In this document: one piece after another, positions 35,377-44,144 of the stretch | How positions within the stretch are numbered: the first letter of the stretch is position 1 | How the letters are laid out: each line of letters starts with the position of its first letter | Source: Croceivirga sp. | Lineage (GTDB): Bacteria > Bacteroidota > Bacteroidia > Flavobacteriales > Flavobacteriaceae | Assembly: GCA_028281025.1 (NCBI GenBank) | Contig: JANQKR010000012.1 | Location: 1-64,000 of the forward strand | Direction of reading: 5' to 3' | Length of the DNA: 64,000 bases | Notes under the pieces: generated by a model | What the model was told of the DNA's origin: nothing | What the model saw: only the letters and a program-made list of their open reading frames with translations | Database searches by the model: none | Translations under genes and position numbers: made by a program

Positions 35377-36513
35377 ATGAAAAATTTAATACTCATTCGT
35401 TTGCTGGTAGTAGTTGCATCAAGCCTATTGTTTGTTCAATGTACCAGCGATCCCATTCCCGGACCAGCGGGAGCCGACGGAATCGATGGAATCGACGGAA
35501 TTGACGGCGTTGACGGGGTTGATGGAATTGCCTCTTGCGTCACTTGCCATTCCAACACTGTTAGGGATGTGGTTAATGCCTCCTTTGACGTGTCAGCTCA
35601 TGGATCCGGAGGTTTAGGGTTTACTTGGACACGGGAAGATTGCGCTGGCTGCCACTCTACCGCAGGCCATTTGGACTTTTTGGCCTTTGGCGAAGTAATT
35701 CCCGAAAACCTGTCGAGCAACTCGCCCATCACCTGCGCTACCTGCCATGACAGCCATGACACTTTCGATTTTGAAAACGACGGAATTGATTATGCGTTAA
35801 GGAACATTGAACCTGTGTCCTTGGTACTGGATCCAAATACAGTTATTGATTTTGGAGGTACCAGTAACAATTGCACCGTTTGCCACCAGCCGAGGAACAG
35901 TTATGTAATCCCTGCTGAGGACGGAACGGGTAAATATGTGGTTGCCACAACTCGTTTTGGTCCTCACCATGGGCCACAAGCTACGATGTTGGAAGGTATC
36001 ATGGGAGCCAATATAGCGGGCTCTGTCGGTTATCCCGGCGTGGCCTCGGCGACACATAGAACCGGAGCGTCCTGTGTGAGTTGCCATATGGGAGAATCTA
36101 CCGATATCAATGAAGGACTTCATTCTTGGCACACAACAGAAGCGTCTTGCACAGTATGCCATACCAATGGTATACCTTCAGAATTGGCTGGATTTACGGA
36201 AGATATGGCCATATTGAAACAGTTGTTGAGCGAAGTTGTAGGAGAGGAATATGCCGAAGATTCAGAGGGTAATCCCGTTTTTGATGTAGATGGCAATCCC
36301 GTGGGCACGGGAGTACCTGTTGTAGGTCTTATCATAGACTTCCCCGACGGTAGCGATACGGACCGATCTAACGAAGGTATTTTCACCACAGCGGAGGCTC
36401 AAGCCGCATGGAACTATATGACCCTATTGGAGGATCAAAGTAACGGGACACATAACCCTGCATATTCCAGGGCTCTGTTGACGAATTCCATTGAAGCCCT
36501 GCAGAATCCATAA
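35377..36513 (+). CDS. Hexaheme c-type cytochrome lipoprotein with collagen-like segment
   Basis: 378 residues. Lipoprotein signal ending LLFVQC22. A collagen-like run of seven G-x-y triplets (about 29-50; GPAGADGIDG and GVDGVDG) leads to six CxxCH heme sites: C54-H58, C89-H93, C120-H124, C166-H170, C233-H237 and C258-H262. Many free His residues could be distal ligands. The C-terminal about 110 residues have no heme and unknown fold. It should sit on the outer membrane, passing electrons. It heads a gene row with a monoheme lipoprotein, a barrel, an iron-sulfur protein and NrfD. Cytochrome maturation would need the CcsBA protein encoded at 48303. Confidence 0.88.
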   Translation: MKNLILIRLLVVVASSLLFVQCTSDPIPGPAGADGIDGIDGIDGVDGVDGIASCVTCHSNTVRDVVNASFDVSAHGSGGLGFTWTREDCAGCHSTAGHLDFLAFGEVIPENLSSNSPITCATCHDSHDTFDFENDGIDYALRNIEPVSLVLDPNTVIDFGGTSNNCTVCHQPRNSYVIPAEDGTGKYVVATTRFGPHHGPQATMLEGIMGANIAGSVGYPGVASATHRTGASCVSCHMGESTDINEGLHSWHTTEASCTVCHTNGIPSELAGFTEDMAILKQLLSEVVGEEYAEDSEGNPVFDVDGNPVGTGVPVVGLIIDFPDGSDTDRSNEGIFTTAEAQAAWNYMTLLEDQSNGTHNPAYSRALLTNSIEALQNP

Positions 36514-36663
36514 CGCACAAGGCTTTTACCCTAAGGGAAATGGCCCAATGCATTATTGTGACATGCCATGACATACATGGATTGCCCGTTTTACCGGCAA
36601 CCAACGGATGATTGGGGTTTCTTTCCCTGAAATATTGGAGTACGATGATTTTATACGAATACA

Positions 36664-37050
36664 ATGAAAAAACAACTTAAAACACTCTTAGTTGGCGGTC
36701 TTGGGCTCTTGTGCTTTTCCTGTTACTATGATCAGGAGGTAGAAGAAGTGATTCCGGATATTCCTGTGGATGTGCCCATTTCTTTTAGGGACGATATACA
36801 ACCTTTGTTCATGTTGGAAGGCAGAAACTGTACCACGTGTCATAACGGCACGGTTGCCAATCCCGATTTAACGGAGGGGAATTCCTATGATGCCATTATA
36901 GGATTGGTGGTTCCAGGGGATGCTGAAAACAGTGCTTTCTTTCAGGCCTTGCCTGGAAACAACCACCCCGTGGGAGCTGGATTTTCCCTTACTGTAGAAG
37001 AAATTGCCCTGATAAAAGGTTGGATAGACCGTGGTGCTGAGAATAACTAA
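36664..37050 (+). CDS. Monoheme cytochrome c lipoprotein
   Basis: 128 residues. Lipoprotein signal ending GLLCFSC20. One heme site, C56-T-T-C59-H60, in the context PISFRDDIQPLFMLEGRNCTTCHNGTVANPDL. The final part LTVEEIALIKGWIDRGAENN is typical of the domain seen in outer-surface cytochromes of Planctomycetes and Bacteroidota. Likely an electron-transfer partner of the hexaheme protein upstream. A second heme ligand is not evident; His in NNHPVGAGF is a candidate. Confidence 0.85.
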   Translation: MKKQLKTLLVGGLGLLCFSCYYDQEVEEVIPDIPVDVPISFRDDIQPLFMLEGRNCTTCHNGTVANPDLTEGNSYDAIIGLVVPGDAENSAFFQALPGNNHPVGAGFSLTVEEIALIKGWIDRGAENN

Positions 37051-37064
37051 TAAGACAATCGACT

Positions 37065-37913
37065 ATGAAAAGTTCTAGAATACTATGTTTTGCCCTATTA
37101 TTGTTCCACCTCTGTCTCTTTTCCCAAAAGAAAGCAAAGGATTCCATTGAGGATAAACCGGCACGCCCCGCATTTGAAAGTGCATTTGTTATTGATAATC
37201 CCAGCAATGTACTCTTTCGAAAAAATACGCTGGAGGTACAAATGTCCCATAGATTTGGCCTTATAAATGGCGGAACAAATGATATGTTGGGATTTTGGGG
37301 GCCCTCCAACATTCGTATGGGAATTACCTATGCGGTACATGATCGTGTAACCCTTGGTTTTGGAACCACAAAATTCGATCGTCTCCAGGACTTTAATTGG
37401 AAGTTGGGTCTCCTGAACCAAACCCGATCGGACAGGATACCCGTAAGCGTTTCCTACTACGGGAATTTTACCATTGATGCCAGAAGTAGGGAAAACTTCA
37501 TTGTGGACCAACACAGGTACTCTTATTTCAATCAAATCATTATCGCACGTAGGTTCAACTCAAAACTATCCATGCAATTGACCTCCAGCCTCTCGCATTT
37601 TAACCTGGTACAGGATGGAATGAAGAACGACCTTTTTGCCGCCTCATTTGGCGGGCGCTACAAAATAAGTGATCAGACTTCAATTATGTGGGATTACAGC
37701 CAACCTTTTACCAGTAGTTGGAGAGAAGATCTTCGTTCGGAACCTACATTTAGTTTTGGTTTTGAAATCGCCACTTCTGCCCATGCCTTTACCCTGTTCA
37801 TATCGAACGCCAATGGAATTGTGCCGCAACAGAACTACATGAAAAACACCAACGATTTCTGGGGTGGGGACATTCTGTTTGGATTCAATATTACAAGAAA
37901 CTATAATTTTTAA
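37065..37913 (+). CDS. Outer-membrane beta-barrel protein, DUF5777-like
   Basis: 282 residues. Signal peptide about 1-20 (ending HLCLFSQ). It then shows RPAFESAFVIDNPSNVLFRKNTLEVQMSHRFGLINGG and IRMGITYAVHDRVTLGFGTTK, resembling proteins annotated as DUF5777 family beta-barrels in flavobacteria (name from memory). Alternating strands continue to a terminal FNITRNYNF, with a C-terminal Phe as in outer-membrane barrels. Fourteen nt after the monoheme lipoprotein gene. In this setting it might hold the lipid-anchored cytochromes in or at the outer membrane, as porin-cytochrome conduits do elsewhere, but that is inference. Confidence 0.75.
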   Translation: MKSSRILCFALLLFHLCLFSQKKAKDSIEDKPARPAFESAFVIDNPSNVLFRKNTLEVQMSHRFGLINGGTNDMLGFWGPSNIRMGITYAVHDRVTLGFGTTKFDRLQDFNWKLGLLNQTRSDRIPVSVSYYGNFTIDARSRENFIVDQHRYSYFNQIIIARRFNSKLSMQLTSSLSHFNLVQDGMKNDLFAASFGGRYKISDQTSIMWDYSQPFTSSWREDLRSEPTFSFGFEIATSAHAFTLFISNANGIVPQQNYMKNTNDFWGGDILFGFNITRNYNF

Positions 37914-37964
37914 TCCCAATCAATGGATAACACTTAAGTAAGGTCTCCTCAAAAGGGTCAATTT

Positions 37965-38948
37965 ATGAAAGACGACAAGACAACTCAAAACGGTACCAAT
38001 AGACGCAAATTCCTGAAAATGGGATTACTGTCCGGGGCAACCACTGTAGCTGGAGCCAGTCTGCTGGCCAATTTGACTTCTGAGGAAGAACTAAAGGCAT
38101 CGGGAGATAAAATAAGGGTACTTACCCCGGATGGAAAGATGGTGGAGGTGGATGCGGAGAGCATCAATAACTATCCCGAAGCGCATATTACTTCTGAGGA
38201 ATCCAGAAAGGGCATACCCGGCCGTAAGTTTGTGATGGTGATTGATTTGGCCAAATGCAAAAATGCCAGAAACTGTGTTGAAAGTTGCCAAAAAGCCCAT
38301 CATCTGGACTATAATGAAGAGTTTTTGAAAATCCAGCTTATTCAGGACCATGAGCAAGCGGACCCTTATTGGTTTCCAAAACCTTGTTACCATTGTGATG
38401 AGCCGCCCTGCGTTACCGTATGTCCCACAGGGGCAACATTTAAGCGGGACGATGGCATTGTTTTGGTGGATAACGACAGGTGCATCGGTTGTAAATTTTG
38501 TATCACCAGTTGTCCTTATTCCGCTCGCCAGTTCCATTGGAGCCACAAGTCAAAGTTTGACAACACGGATCTGCCCTACTCTCCCGAAACCAGTGTTCCC
38601 GGTACGGAGGGCACGGTCATGAAATGCGATTTTTGTCCGGACATGCTACGGCAGGGCAAATTGCCGCATTGTGCAAGCTCTTGCCCAATGGGTGTTATTT
38701 ATTTTGGGGACAAAAACGAGGATATGGTCACCAATGGGGAAGAGACCGTTCGGTTCTCTGAATTGATCAATGACAGGGGAGGATACAGACATTTGGAGCA
38801 TTTGGGCACCAAACCCAATGTGTATTATCTCCCTCCAGTGAACAGGCAGTTTCCATTGGAACGCGGTTTTGATGTGGATGAAGATATTATTGAGCGCTAC
38901 AAAGACGTGCCCTATGTACAGGATATGAAAGAAAAAGGAAAGATTTAA
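37965..38948 (+). CDS. TAT-exported four-cluster ferredoxin subunit (NrfC/PsrB/ActB type)
   Basis: 327 residues. A twin-arginine signal (N-R-R-K-F-L-K-M-G, 12-20) sends the folded protein to the periplasm. The iron-sulfur region has groups C141/C144/C149/C153, C173/C176/C179/C183 and C221/C224/C236/C240, each complete. The first group has only C98, C104 and C108; the place of the second Cys holds Ala101. That makes a [3Fe-4S] or otherwise unusual cluster possible. The pattern fits the electron-transfer subunits of NrfCD, polysulfide reductase and alternative complex III. The NrfD-type partner gene starts 9 nt later. Confidence 0.9.
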   Translation: MKDDKTTQNGTNRRKFLKMGLLSGATTVAGASLLANLTSEEELKASGDKIRVLTPDGKMVEVDAESINNYPEAHITSEESRKGIPGRKFVMVIDLAKCKNARNCVESCQKAHHLDYNEEFLKIQLIQDHEQADPYWFPKPCYHCDEPPCVTVCPTGATFKRDDGIVLVDNDRCIGCKFCITSCPYSARQFHWSHKSKFDNTDLPYSPETSVPGTEGTVMKCDFCPDMLRQGKLPHCASSCPMGVIYFGDKNEDMVTNGEETVRFSELINDRGGYRHLEHLGTKPNVYYLPPVNRQFPLERGFDVDEDIIERYKDVPYVQDMKEKGKI

Positions 38949-38957
38949 CGCAAAACT

Positions 38958-40304
38958 ATGAACATCGCCTTACGAAAAAAAGAATTGGTCAAGGAGTTTT
39001 CACCTCTGCTGTTGAAACCTTCCAAGTGGGCCAAAATATGGATTGGTATTTTAGTGGGGCTTATTTTATGGGGGTTGATCGCTTTTGTGATACAAGTTGT
39101 CAAAGGCCACGAAGTTACTGGAATGAGGGACAATGTCGTTTGGGGTATTTACATTATCAATTTTATCTTCTTTGTTTGTTTAAGTTATTCCGGAGCATTC
39201 ATTTCCGGCGTTTTACATTTCTTTAAAACCCCCTGGAAGAACTCCGTATCCCGAATAGTGGAAATTATTACCGTAGTTTCCCTGATTATTGGCCCGATAT
39301 TTATTTTACTGTGTATTGGCAGACTGGACAGGTTACATTATTTATTCCTCTATCCCCGTATTCAATCCCCCATTACCTGGGATATCATAGCCATAATTAC
39401 GGATTTAATAGGTTGCTTCATTTATTTGTACCTGACATTTATTCCTGATTTTGCTATCCTTAGGGACAATAGTGAAGGCTTGCCAAAATGGAGAAAAAAG
39501 CTCTATACATTTCTAGCTATCGGATATCGTGACACATCGACCCAGCGCAAAAGGCTGCATAAAATAACGCGGATTATGTCCGCCATGATCATTGCGTTGG
39601 CCATAGTTGCCTACACCGTCTTGGCCTGGATATTTAGTTTGACCTTACAACCTGGCTGGAACAGTACCATTTTTGCCCCATACTTTATTGTGGCCGGCCT
39701 TTATTCCGGTATTGGCGTAATAATCATTGCCATGTACTTGATCCGTAAGTATTTTAAGTTGGAACACTATATAAGAAAAGTGCATTTTATCGGTGCTGGC
39801 GTAATTTTACTGATCATTTCACTACTGTTCGGGTACTTTACCTTCAGCGAGTACTTCTCTAGATGGTTTAGCCATAAAATACATGATGCCAATTTATTGG
39901 ACACTTTGTTTAATCGTTATTTCTGGGAGTTTGTTTTCGCCAATTACATTGGTGTATTGGTACCCATAGTAATCTTGTTCTTCAAAAAGTTCAGAACCAT
40001 AAAATCCATCACATTTGCTGCCATTGTTGCAGTATTGGGATTATGGTTAAATCGGTATTTGATCGTGGTTCCCACTTTGGAAACCCCATATATACCGATT
40101 CAGGATACCCGACCCGAATTTGTGCATTACTCCGCCACATGGATAGAGTGGGCCTTAAGTTTTGCCGGGGTGGCGGCATTTGTCCTGTTCTTTATGCTTC
40201 TGATGCGATTGGTACCCATTATCCCCATGTCCGGAATCATAGACTATGAGAGGGAAGGAAAAGTACGGCCCAGTGAATTAACACAACAACAACAGCAGCA
40301 ATGA
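38958..40304 (+). CDS. NrfD/PsrC-type quinol-interacting membrane subunit
   Basis: 448 residues with about ten membrane helices. Features of the NrfD/PsrC/ActC family include WGIYIINFIFFVCLSYSGAFISG, followed by IGPIFILLCIGRLDRLHYLFLYPRIQSPITWDIIAI, matching the conserved H-x-x-x-x-P-x-x-x-S-P-x-x-W-D motif. The family oxidises or reduces membrane quinone and exchanges electrons with the adjacent iron-sulfur subunit. The C-terminus ends with six Gln residues. The stop overlaps the next start by 4 nt (ATGA at 40301). Confidence 0.9.
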   Translation: MNIALRKKELVKEFSPLLLKPSKWAKIWIGILVGLILWGLIAFVIQVVKGHEVTGMRDNVVWGIYIINFIFFVCLSYSGAFISGVLHFFKTPWKNSVSRIVEIITVVSLIIGPIFILLCIGRLDRLHYLFLYPRIQSPITWDIIAIITDLIGCFIYLYLTFIPDFAILRDNSEGLPKWRKKLYTFLAIGYRDTSTQRKRLHKITRIMSAMIIALAIVAYTVLAWIFSLTLQPGWNSTIFAPYFIVAGLYSGIGVIIIAMYLIRKYFKLEHYIRKVHFIGAGVILLIISLLFGYFTFSEYFSRWFSHKIHDANLLDTLFNRYFWEFVFANYIGVLVPIVILFFKKFRTIKSITFAAIVAVLGLWLNRYLIVVPTLETPYIPIQDTRPEFVHYSATWIEWALSFAGVAAFVLFFMLLMRLVPIIPMSGIIDYEREGKVRPSELTQQQQQQ

Positions 40305-41200
40305 AAACCAATTTGCTCACATATACCATATGTACTTTACTGATCGGTCTGTTTCTGGTACCGAACACCATGGCACAGGAAATCAACCTTCGTGACTATC
40401 GGATTCGATTTCGTTTTAAGACAGTGAAGCAGGCAGATCAGACCCGAATGCTGGAAGCGAGCTTTATAGCGGCAAACAAGAAGGATAGAAAAGACAGGTT
40501 GCCCGTATATGGTGCCGAGATAAGCTTTGCCAATGTATTGGAAGGGGAAGAGGTAGCGCTGGGTACGGCCAAAACTTCCAAAGAAGGTATTGCCCACATC
40601 ATACTACCAAAGGACCAGTCTTATTTGACGGACAAAGAAGGCAAGTTTACCCTAAAGGCTGTTTTCGCGGGTACCGACGAAATGAAAAGGCAAGAGCGGG
40701 AAATTAACACAAAAGATGTACAGCTATCAGTGGAACTGGCAGAAAAGGACAGTATAAGGACCGTGCAAATCAACGCGCATACATTGGATAGCTTGGGAGT
40801 TGAAATTCCACTGGAAGAAGCCGATGTGATCGTTTCCGTACAGGGAATGCTCTCCAGGATGGTTATGGATGAAGGTACCATTGAGGATGGAAGGTATGAG
40901 TTTGAAATGCCAACAGATCTTCCAGGGGATGTGGATGGAAATATCACGGTATATGCCTCAATTGAAGACCATGATGACTATGGTGATGTAATCCAGAAAG
41001 AAACGGCACAATGGGGCGTTCCCAATGCATCCAATAAGGAAGGGACAAATAGCCTGTGGTCCGAAGTGGCCCCTATTTGGATGTACGTGGTGCTGACCAT
41101 TTTATTGGTTGGTATCTGGGCCAATTTTGCGTATACGATTACGAACCTGTTCAAAATAAGAAAAGAAGGGCAAGAATTGGAAACAGAGCCCGCAAATTAA
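40301..41200 (+). CDS. Periplasmic protein with C-terminal membrane anchor, unknown
   Basis: 299 residues. Signal peptide about 1-25 (ending NTMAQ). Two beta-sandwich-like parts (about 28-140 and 145-245) contain patterns like PVYGAEISFANVLEGEEVALGTAKTSKEGIAHIIL, reminiscent of Ig-like or transthyretin-like folds. A membrane helix near the end (about 264-284, MYVVLTILLVGIWANFAYTI) is followed by a short cytoplasmic tail. No cofactor motif. It overlaps the NrfD-type gene by 4 nt and precedes a cytochrome c gene, so it is probably a structural subunit of the same membrane complex. Confidence 0.7.
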   Translation: MKTNLLTYTICTLLIGLFLVPNTMAQEINLRDYRIRFRFKTVKQADQTRMLEASFIAANKKDRKDRLPVYGAEISFANVLEGEEVALGTAKTSKEGIAHIILPKDQSYLTDKEGKFTLKAVFAGTDEMKRQEREINTKDVQLSVELAEKDSIRTVQINAHTLDSLGVEIPLEEADVIVSVQGMLSRMVMDEGTIEDGRYEFEMPTDLPGDVDGNITVYASIEDHDDYGDVIQKETAQWGVPNASNKEGTNSLWSEVAPIWMYVVLTILLVGIWANFAYTITNLFKIRKEGQELETEPAN

Positions 41201-41276
41201 AGATATGGTCCTTCAATAGCTGGTGGGCCGGCACTATTTTTGAAGTAGTTGAAATTGAAAACAATAATATCAAAAC

Positions 41277-41681
41277 ATGAAAACAATTAGATTATTGGCA
41301 ATTATCGGATTGGTATCGTTCGTATTCCATTCGTTCGCTTATGACGATTATCAAGAAGAGTGGGATATCCCCGAAAAGTACCAAAACATGAAAAACCCAA
41401 CCGATCCCACAGTGGACCTGGATATTGGAAAATCCCTTTACAACAAACACTGTAAATCCTGCCACGGTAAAGAGGGCTATGGTGATGGCCCCAAGGCCGA
41501 TGAGGTAGAAGGGAATTTAGGGGATTTTTCGACAGCGGAATTTCACGCCCAACCAGAAGGGGTTATTTTCTATAAGAGCTACATAGGTAGGGATGATATG
41601 CCCAATTATGAGAAAAAGATTCCAGATGAGGAAGATATGTGGTTGGTCATCAACTACATGAAGACCCTATTGGAGGAATAA
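41277..41681 (+). CDS. Monoheme cytochrome c
   Basis: 134 residues. Signal peptide about 1-21 (ending HSFAY). Heme site C59-K-S-C62-H63 in LYNKHCKSCHGKEGYGDGPKA, and Met108 in IGRDDMPNYEKKIPDEEDMWLVINYMKTL as likely sixth ligand; this is the usual class I cytochrome c layout. No anchor, so a mobile periplasmic electron carrier or the cytochrome subunit of the NrfD complex (compare ActE). Last gene of the row that starts at 35377. Confidence 0.88.
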   Translation: MKTIRLLAIIGLVSFVFHSFAYDDYQEEWDIPEKYQNMKNPTDPTVDLDIGKSLYNKHCKSCHGKEGYGDGPKADEVEGNLGDFSTAEFHAQPEGVIFYKSYIGRDDMPNYEKKIPDEEDMWLVINYMKTLLEE

Positions 41682-41788
41682 TGCAGATTAGACCCCATCC
41701 CTTTGCACAGAGGGGTACTGGGGAAGTACTAAAAAGGCCCAAAATGGGTATCGGCAAGGTCTGGATTGTAATATAGTATTGATGTATT

Positions 41789-43012
41789 ATGGATAAATCA
41801 CTTCGTTATATCAGCATTTCCCATAAAACTGCTTCGGTTGCGGAACGGGAGGTCTTCCATATTCCAAAAGAGGAAAAGAAGGACTTGGTGGACCGTATCC
41901 TAAAAACCTTTCCTGATATTTCGGGATTATTGCTTTTGGTCACTTGTAATCGCACTGAGATATATTTTGAATCAGTGACCACCCCCGCCATGGCAATGCG
42001 TAATTTCTTGGTCAGGTCCAAGATTTCGAATGATGCCGTACAAGCTTCACAATTGTTCAGGTGCGGCAATGCCACCACAAAAACGGTGAAGCACCTATTG
42101 GAGGTTTCTTCGGGACTTGCCTCATCGGTGTTGGGTGATGTGGAAATTGTGCACCAGATAAAAAAGGCCTATCATTTTTCGATGGAACTCAACCTTCAGG
42201 GTTCGCTATTGGAAAGGGCCATGCAAACCGTGTTCAAAAGCCATAAACGTATCAGCAATGAAACGCTCTTTAGGGACGGGACCACATCAATAGCCTATAA
42301 AGCCCTCAAAGTCATAAACCATACGTTTGACAAGGCTTTTGCAAAAGAAAAGAAAGTACTTTTCATAGGAGCGGGGGACATTGTGGTGCAGCTGTTCAAG
42401 TATAATTCCAAATTCAACTTTAAAAACATATACGTCAGTAATCGTACAGAAGCCAAAGCAATTGCTTTGGCAAAAAGACATCGTGCCAAAATATATGGTT
42501 GGGACAAGGTGTTAAAAAACGATTTTCAAGGTTTTGATGTTATTGTTGGTGCGGCCAGCAACTGTAATGAACTGGTGAAAAAAATACCTGTCGCGGCAAC
42601 AGATCCAGTGCTTCTAATTGATTTGGCCGTACCATGCAATATCAATAAGGACCTATCCCGCAACAAAAATGTCCTGCTCCACGATTTGGAGACCATTTCC
42701 ATGGACTTGGAGGATACCAAGGGAAAAAGGATGGCAGCGATCGGAAAGGTAGGTGAAATCATTACCGAAGAACTTTTGGCTTATAGCGAGTGGCTTCAAA
42801 GCGCACCACTAAGGGCATTTTTGGCAGAGTACAAGATCCTTGTTAACCAAAAGGTGATGGATTATTTTGAAGCTGGTTCGGAAAACTATGATCCGTTGGT
42901 CGTTAAAACGGTTACCGATCGCATCATACGAAAAGTAAAGAAGCGAACGGACCCGTCAATCTCCATTGAGGAAATGGATACTGATATCGCAGAACAAGTG
43001 TCTTTTTTGTAA
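41789..43012 (+). CDS. hemA: Glutamyl-tRNA reductase
   Basis: 407 residues. The family is shown by YISISHKTASVAEREVFHI, the catalytic Cys53 in LLLLVTCNRTEIY, SSGLASSVLGDVEIVHQIKKAY, the NADPH site VLFIGAGDIVVQLF and NIYVSNRTEAKAIALA. It reduces glutamyl-tRNA with NADPH to glutamate-1-semialdehyde, the first step of heme synthesis by the C5 route. A few normally conserved positions differ (GAGDIVVQL instead of GAGEMG-type), so it may be a second, specialised copy. Its place among cytochrome and heme genes fits a demand-linked copy. Confidence 0.9.
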   Translation: MDKSLRYISISHKTASVAEREVFHIPKEEKKDLVDRILKTFPDISGLLLLVTCNRTEIYFESVTTPAMAMRNFLVRSKISNDAVQASQLFRCGNATTKTVKHLLEVSSGLASSVLGDVEIVHQIKKAYHFSMELNLQGSLLERAMQTVFKSHKRISNETLFRDGTTSIAYKALKVINHTFDKAFAKEKKVLFIGAGDIVVQLFKYNSKFNFKNIYVSNRTEAKAIALAKRHRAKIYGWDKVLKNDFQGFDVIVGAASNCNELVKKIPVAATDPVLLIDLAVPCNINKDLSRNKNVLLHDLETISMDLEDTKGKRMAAIGKVGEIITEELLAYSEWLQSAPLRAFLAEYKILVNQKVMDYFEAGSENYDPLVVKTVTDRIIRKVKKRTDPSISIEEMDTDIAEQVSFL

Positions 43013-43078
43013 AAATGTTCAGCTTATCCAACCAGGTTGGCAATACATACCGGAGCTTACCAAAAAAAGAAGAAAATC

Positions 43079-43864
43079 ATGATTTCAAAATTCAAATACG
43101 TATCGCTGATTTTAGGCGCCGCCATAGTTATGACAGCTTGCAATAACGGCCCAAAAGTTATTGAACCTAACACCAAAACAGCGGACTCTTCCAATTTGTC
43201 CACGGAACAGGGACATCATAATACTACTTTGTCCGAGACCAAACTACATGCCGTGGTGGTACAGGAAGTGCTTCCTACGGAAAGATATGTATACCTCAAG
43301 GTGAAGGAAGGACAGGACGAGTTTTGGATTGCAGCGGAAAAAAGGGATGTCAAAAAAGGGGAAACCTATTTCTATAGGGGAGGATTGTTAAAAACGGATT
43401 TTGAAAGCAAGGAATACAATAGGATATTCAAAGAAATCCATCTGGTCTCCAATTTAGTATCCGAAGAGCGCCATGCAACCTTGACCAAAGCTACACCCAA
43501 AGGTAATTCCGTTAAGGAAAAAGTCTTGGCAACAAAAGAGGACATTCCAACCCATACGGATAAGGAGATTACACATATGGGACATATTACCATAGCCGAA
43601 CTGTTAAAAGACCCTGGGAAATACGAGGGGCATTCCGTAGAAATAAGGGGTACCTGCATAAAGATAAATCCCGGTATTTTGGGCCGTAATTGGCTACACT
43701 TACAAGATGGGAGCAAAGACGATTTTGATTTGGTCGTCACTTCCAACGCCCTGGTACCAAAAGGTGCGGAAGTCACCGTTCACGCTGTTGTGGCGCTAAA
43801 TAAGGACTTCGGTTCGGGGTATACCTACGAGCTGCTTCTTGAAAATGGAACCTTGGTAGAGTAA
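43079..43864 (+). CDS. Lipoprotein with NrfJ-like and OB-fold-like domains
   Basis: 261 residues. Lipoprotein signal ending AAIVMTAC21. The first domain (about 57-135, LHAVVVQEVLPTERYVYLKVKEGQDEFWIAAEKRDVKKGETYFYRGGLLKTDFESKEYNRIFKEIHLV) resembles the NrfJ-type domain found near multiheme cytochrome genes. The second (about 175-261) has GHSVEIRGTCIKINPGILGRNWLHLQDGSKDDFDLVVTS, an OB-fold pattern with R-N-W-x-H-L-Q-D-G. The first two thirds are basic with several His. Start 43079 gives the lipobox; ATG 43037 is in frame upstream. Probably a periplasmic accessory factor for cytochrome maturation. Confidence 0.7.
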   Translation: MISKFKYVSLILGAAIVMTACNNGPKVIEPNTKTADSSNLSTEQGHHNTTLSETKLHAVVVQEVLPTERYVYLKVKEGQDEFWIAAEKRDVKKGETYFYRGGLLKTDFESKEYNRIFKEIHLVSNLVSEERHATLTKATPKGNSVKEKVLATKEDIPTHTDKEITHMGHITIAELLKDPGKYEGHSVEIRGTCIKINPGILGRNWLHLQDGSKDDFDLVVTSNALVPKGAEVTVHAVVALNKDFGSGYTYELLLENGTLVE

Positions 43865-43887
43865 CAGGTGATTCCCTTTTTATTCCT

Positions 43888-44142
43888 TTACACGATTGGA
43901 GGTTCCCCATCAATGGCATTATCATCCTGGGAAGCGAAACAACTTCGTCCTTCCACACAGTGTTTGGGTGATACCAAGCCGTTATCAGGGCCAACGCCTC
44001 CCGAAGAAGTAATGCACCAGCAAATGGTATTGGCATCATCCAATAGAAGCCATGGGTTTTCCCCTCCCTCCATCATACCATATGGATTTCTGGCCCTAAG
44101 GAATTTACAGATGTTTTTTTTATTCGGATTACCATTTTCCAT
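43888..44142 (-). CDS. Small Cys-rich protein in the molybdenum hydroxylase operon
   Basis: 84 residues. The ATG lies 2 nt after the stop of the FAD-subunit gene, as expected for the last gene of the operon. Five Cys: C12 in KNICKFLRARNPYGMMEGG, C41 and C43 in ANTICWCITSSGGVGPDNGLV, and C62 and C68 in HCVEGRSCF. This looks like a metal or cluster site. No signal peptide, so it would be cytoplasmic and could assist cofactor insertion or assembly before TAT export. Other frames overlap the same span, but only this one has the spacing and composition of a real protein. Family not recognised. Confidence 0.5.
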   Translation of the reverse strand: MENGNPNKKNICKFLRARNPYGMMEGGENPWLLLDDANTICWCITSSGGVGPDNGLVSPKHCVEGRSCFASQDDNAIDGEPPIV

Positions 44143-44144
44143 AC

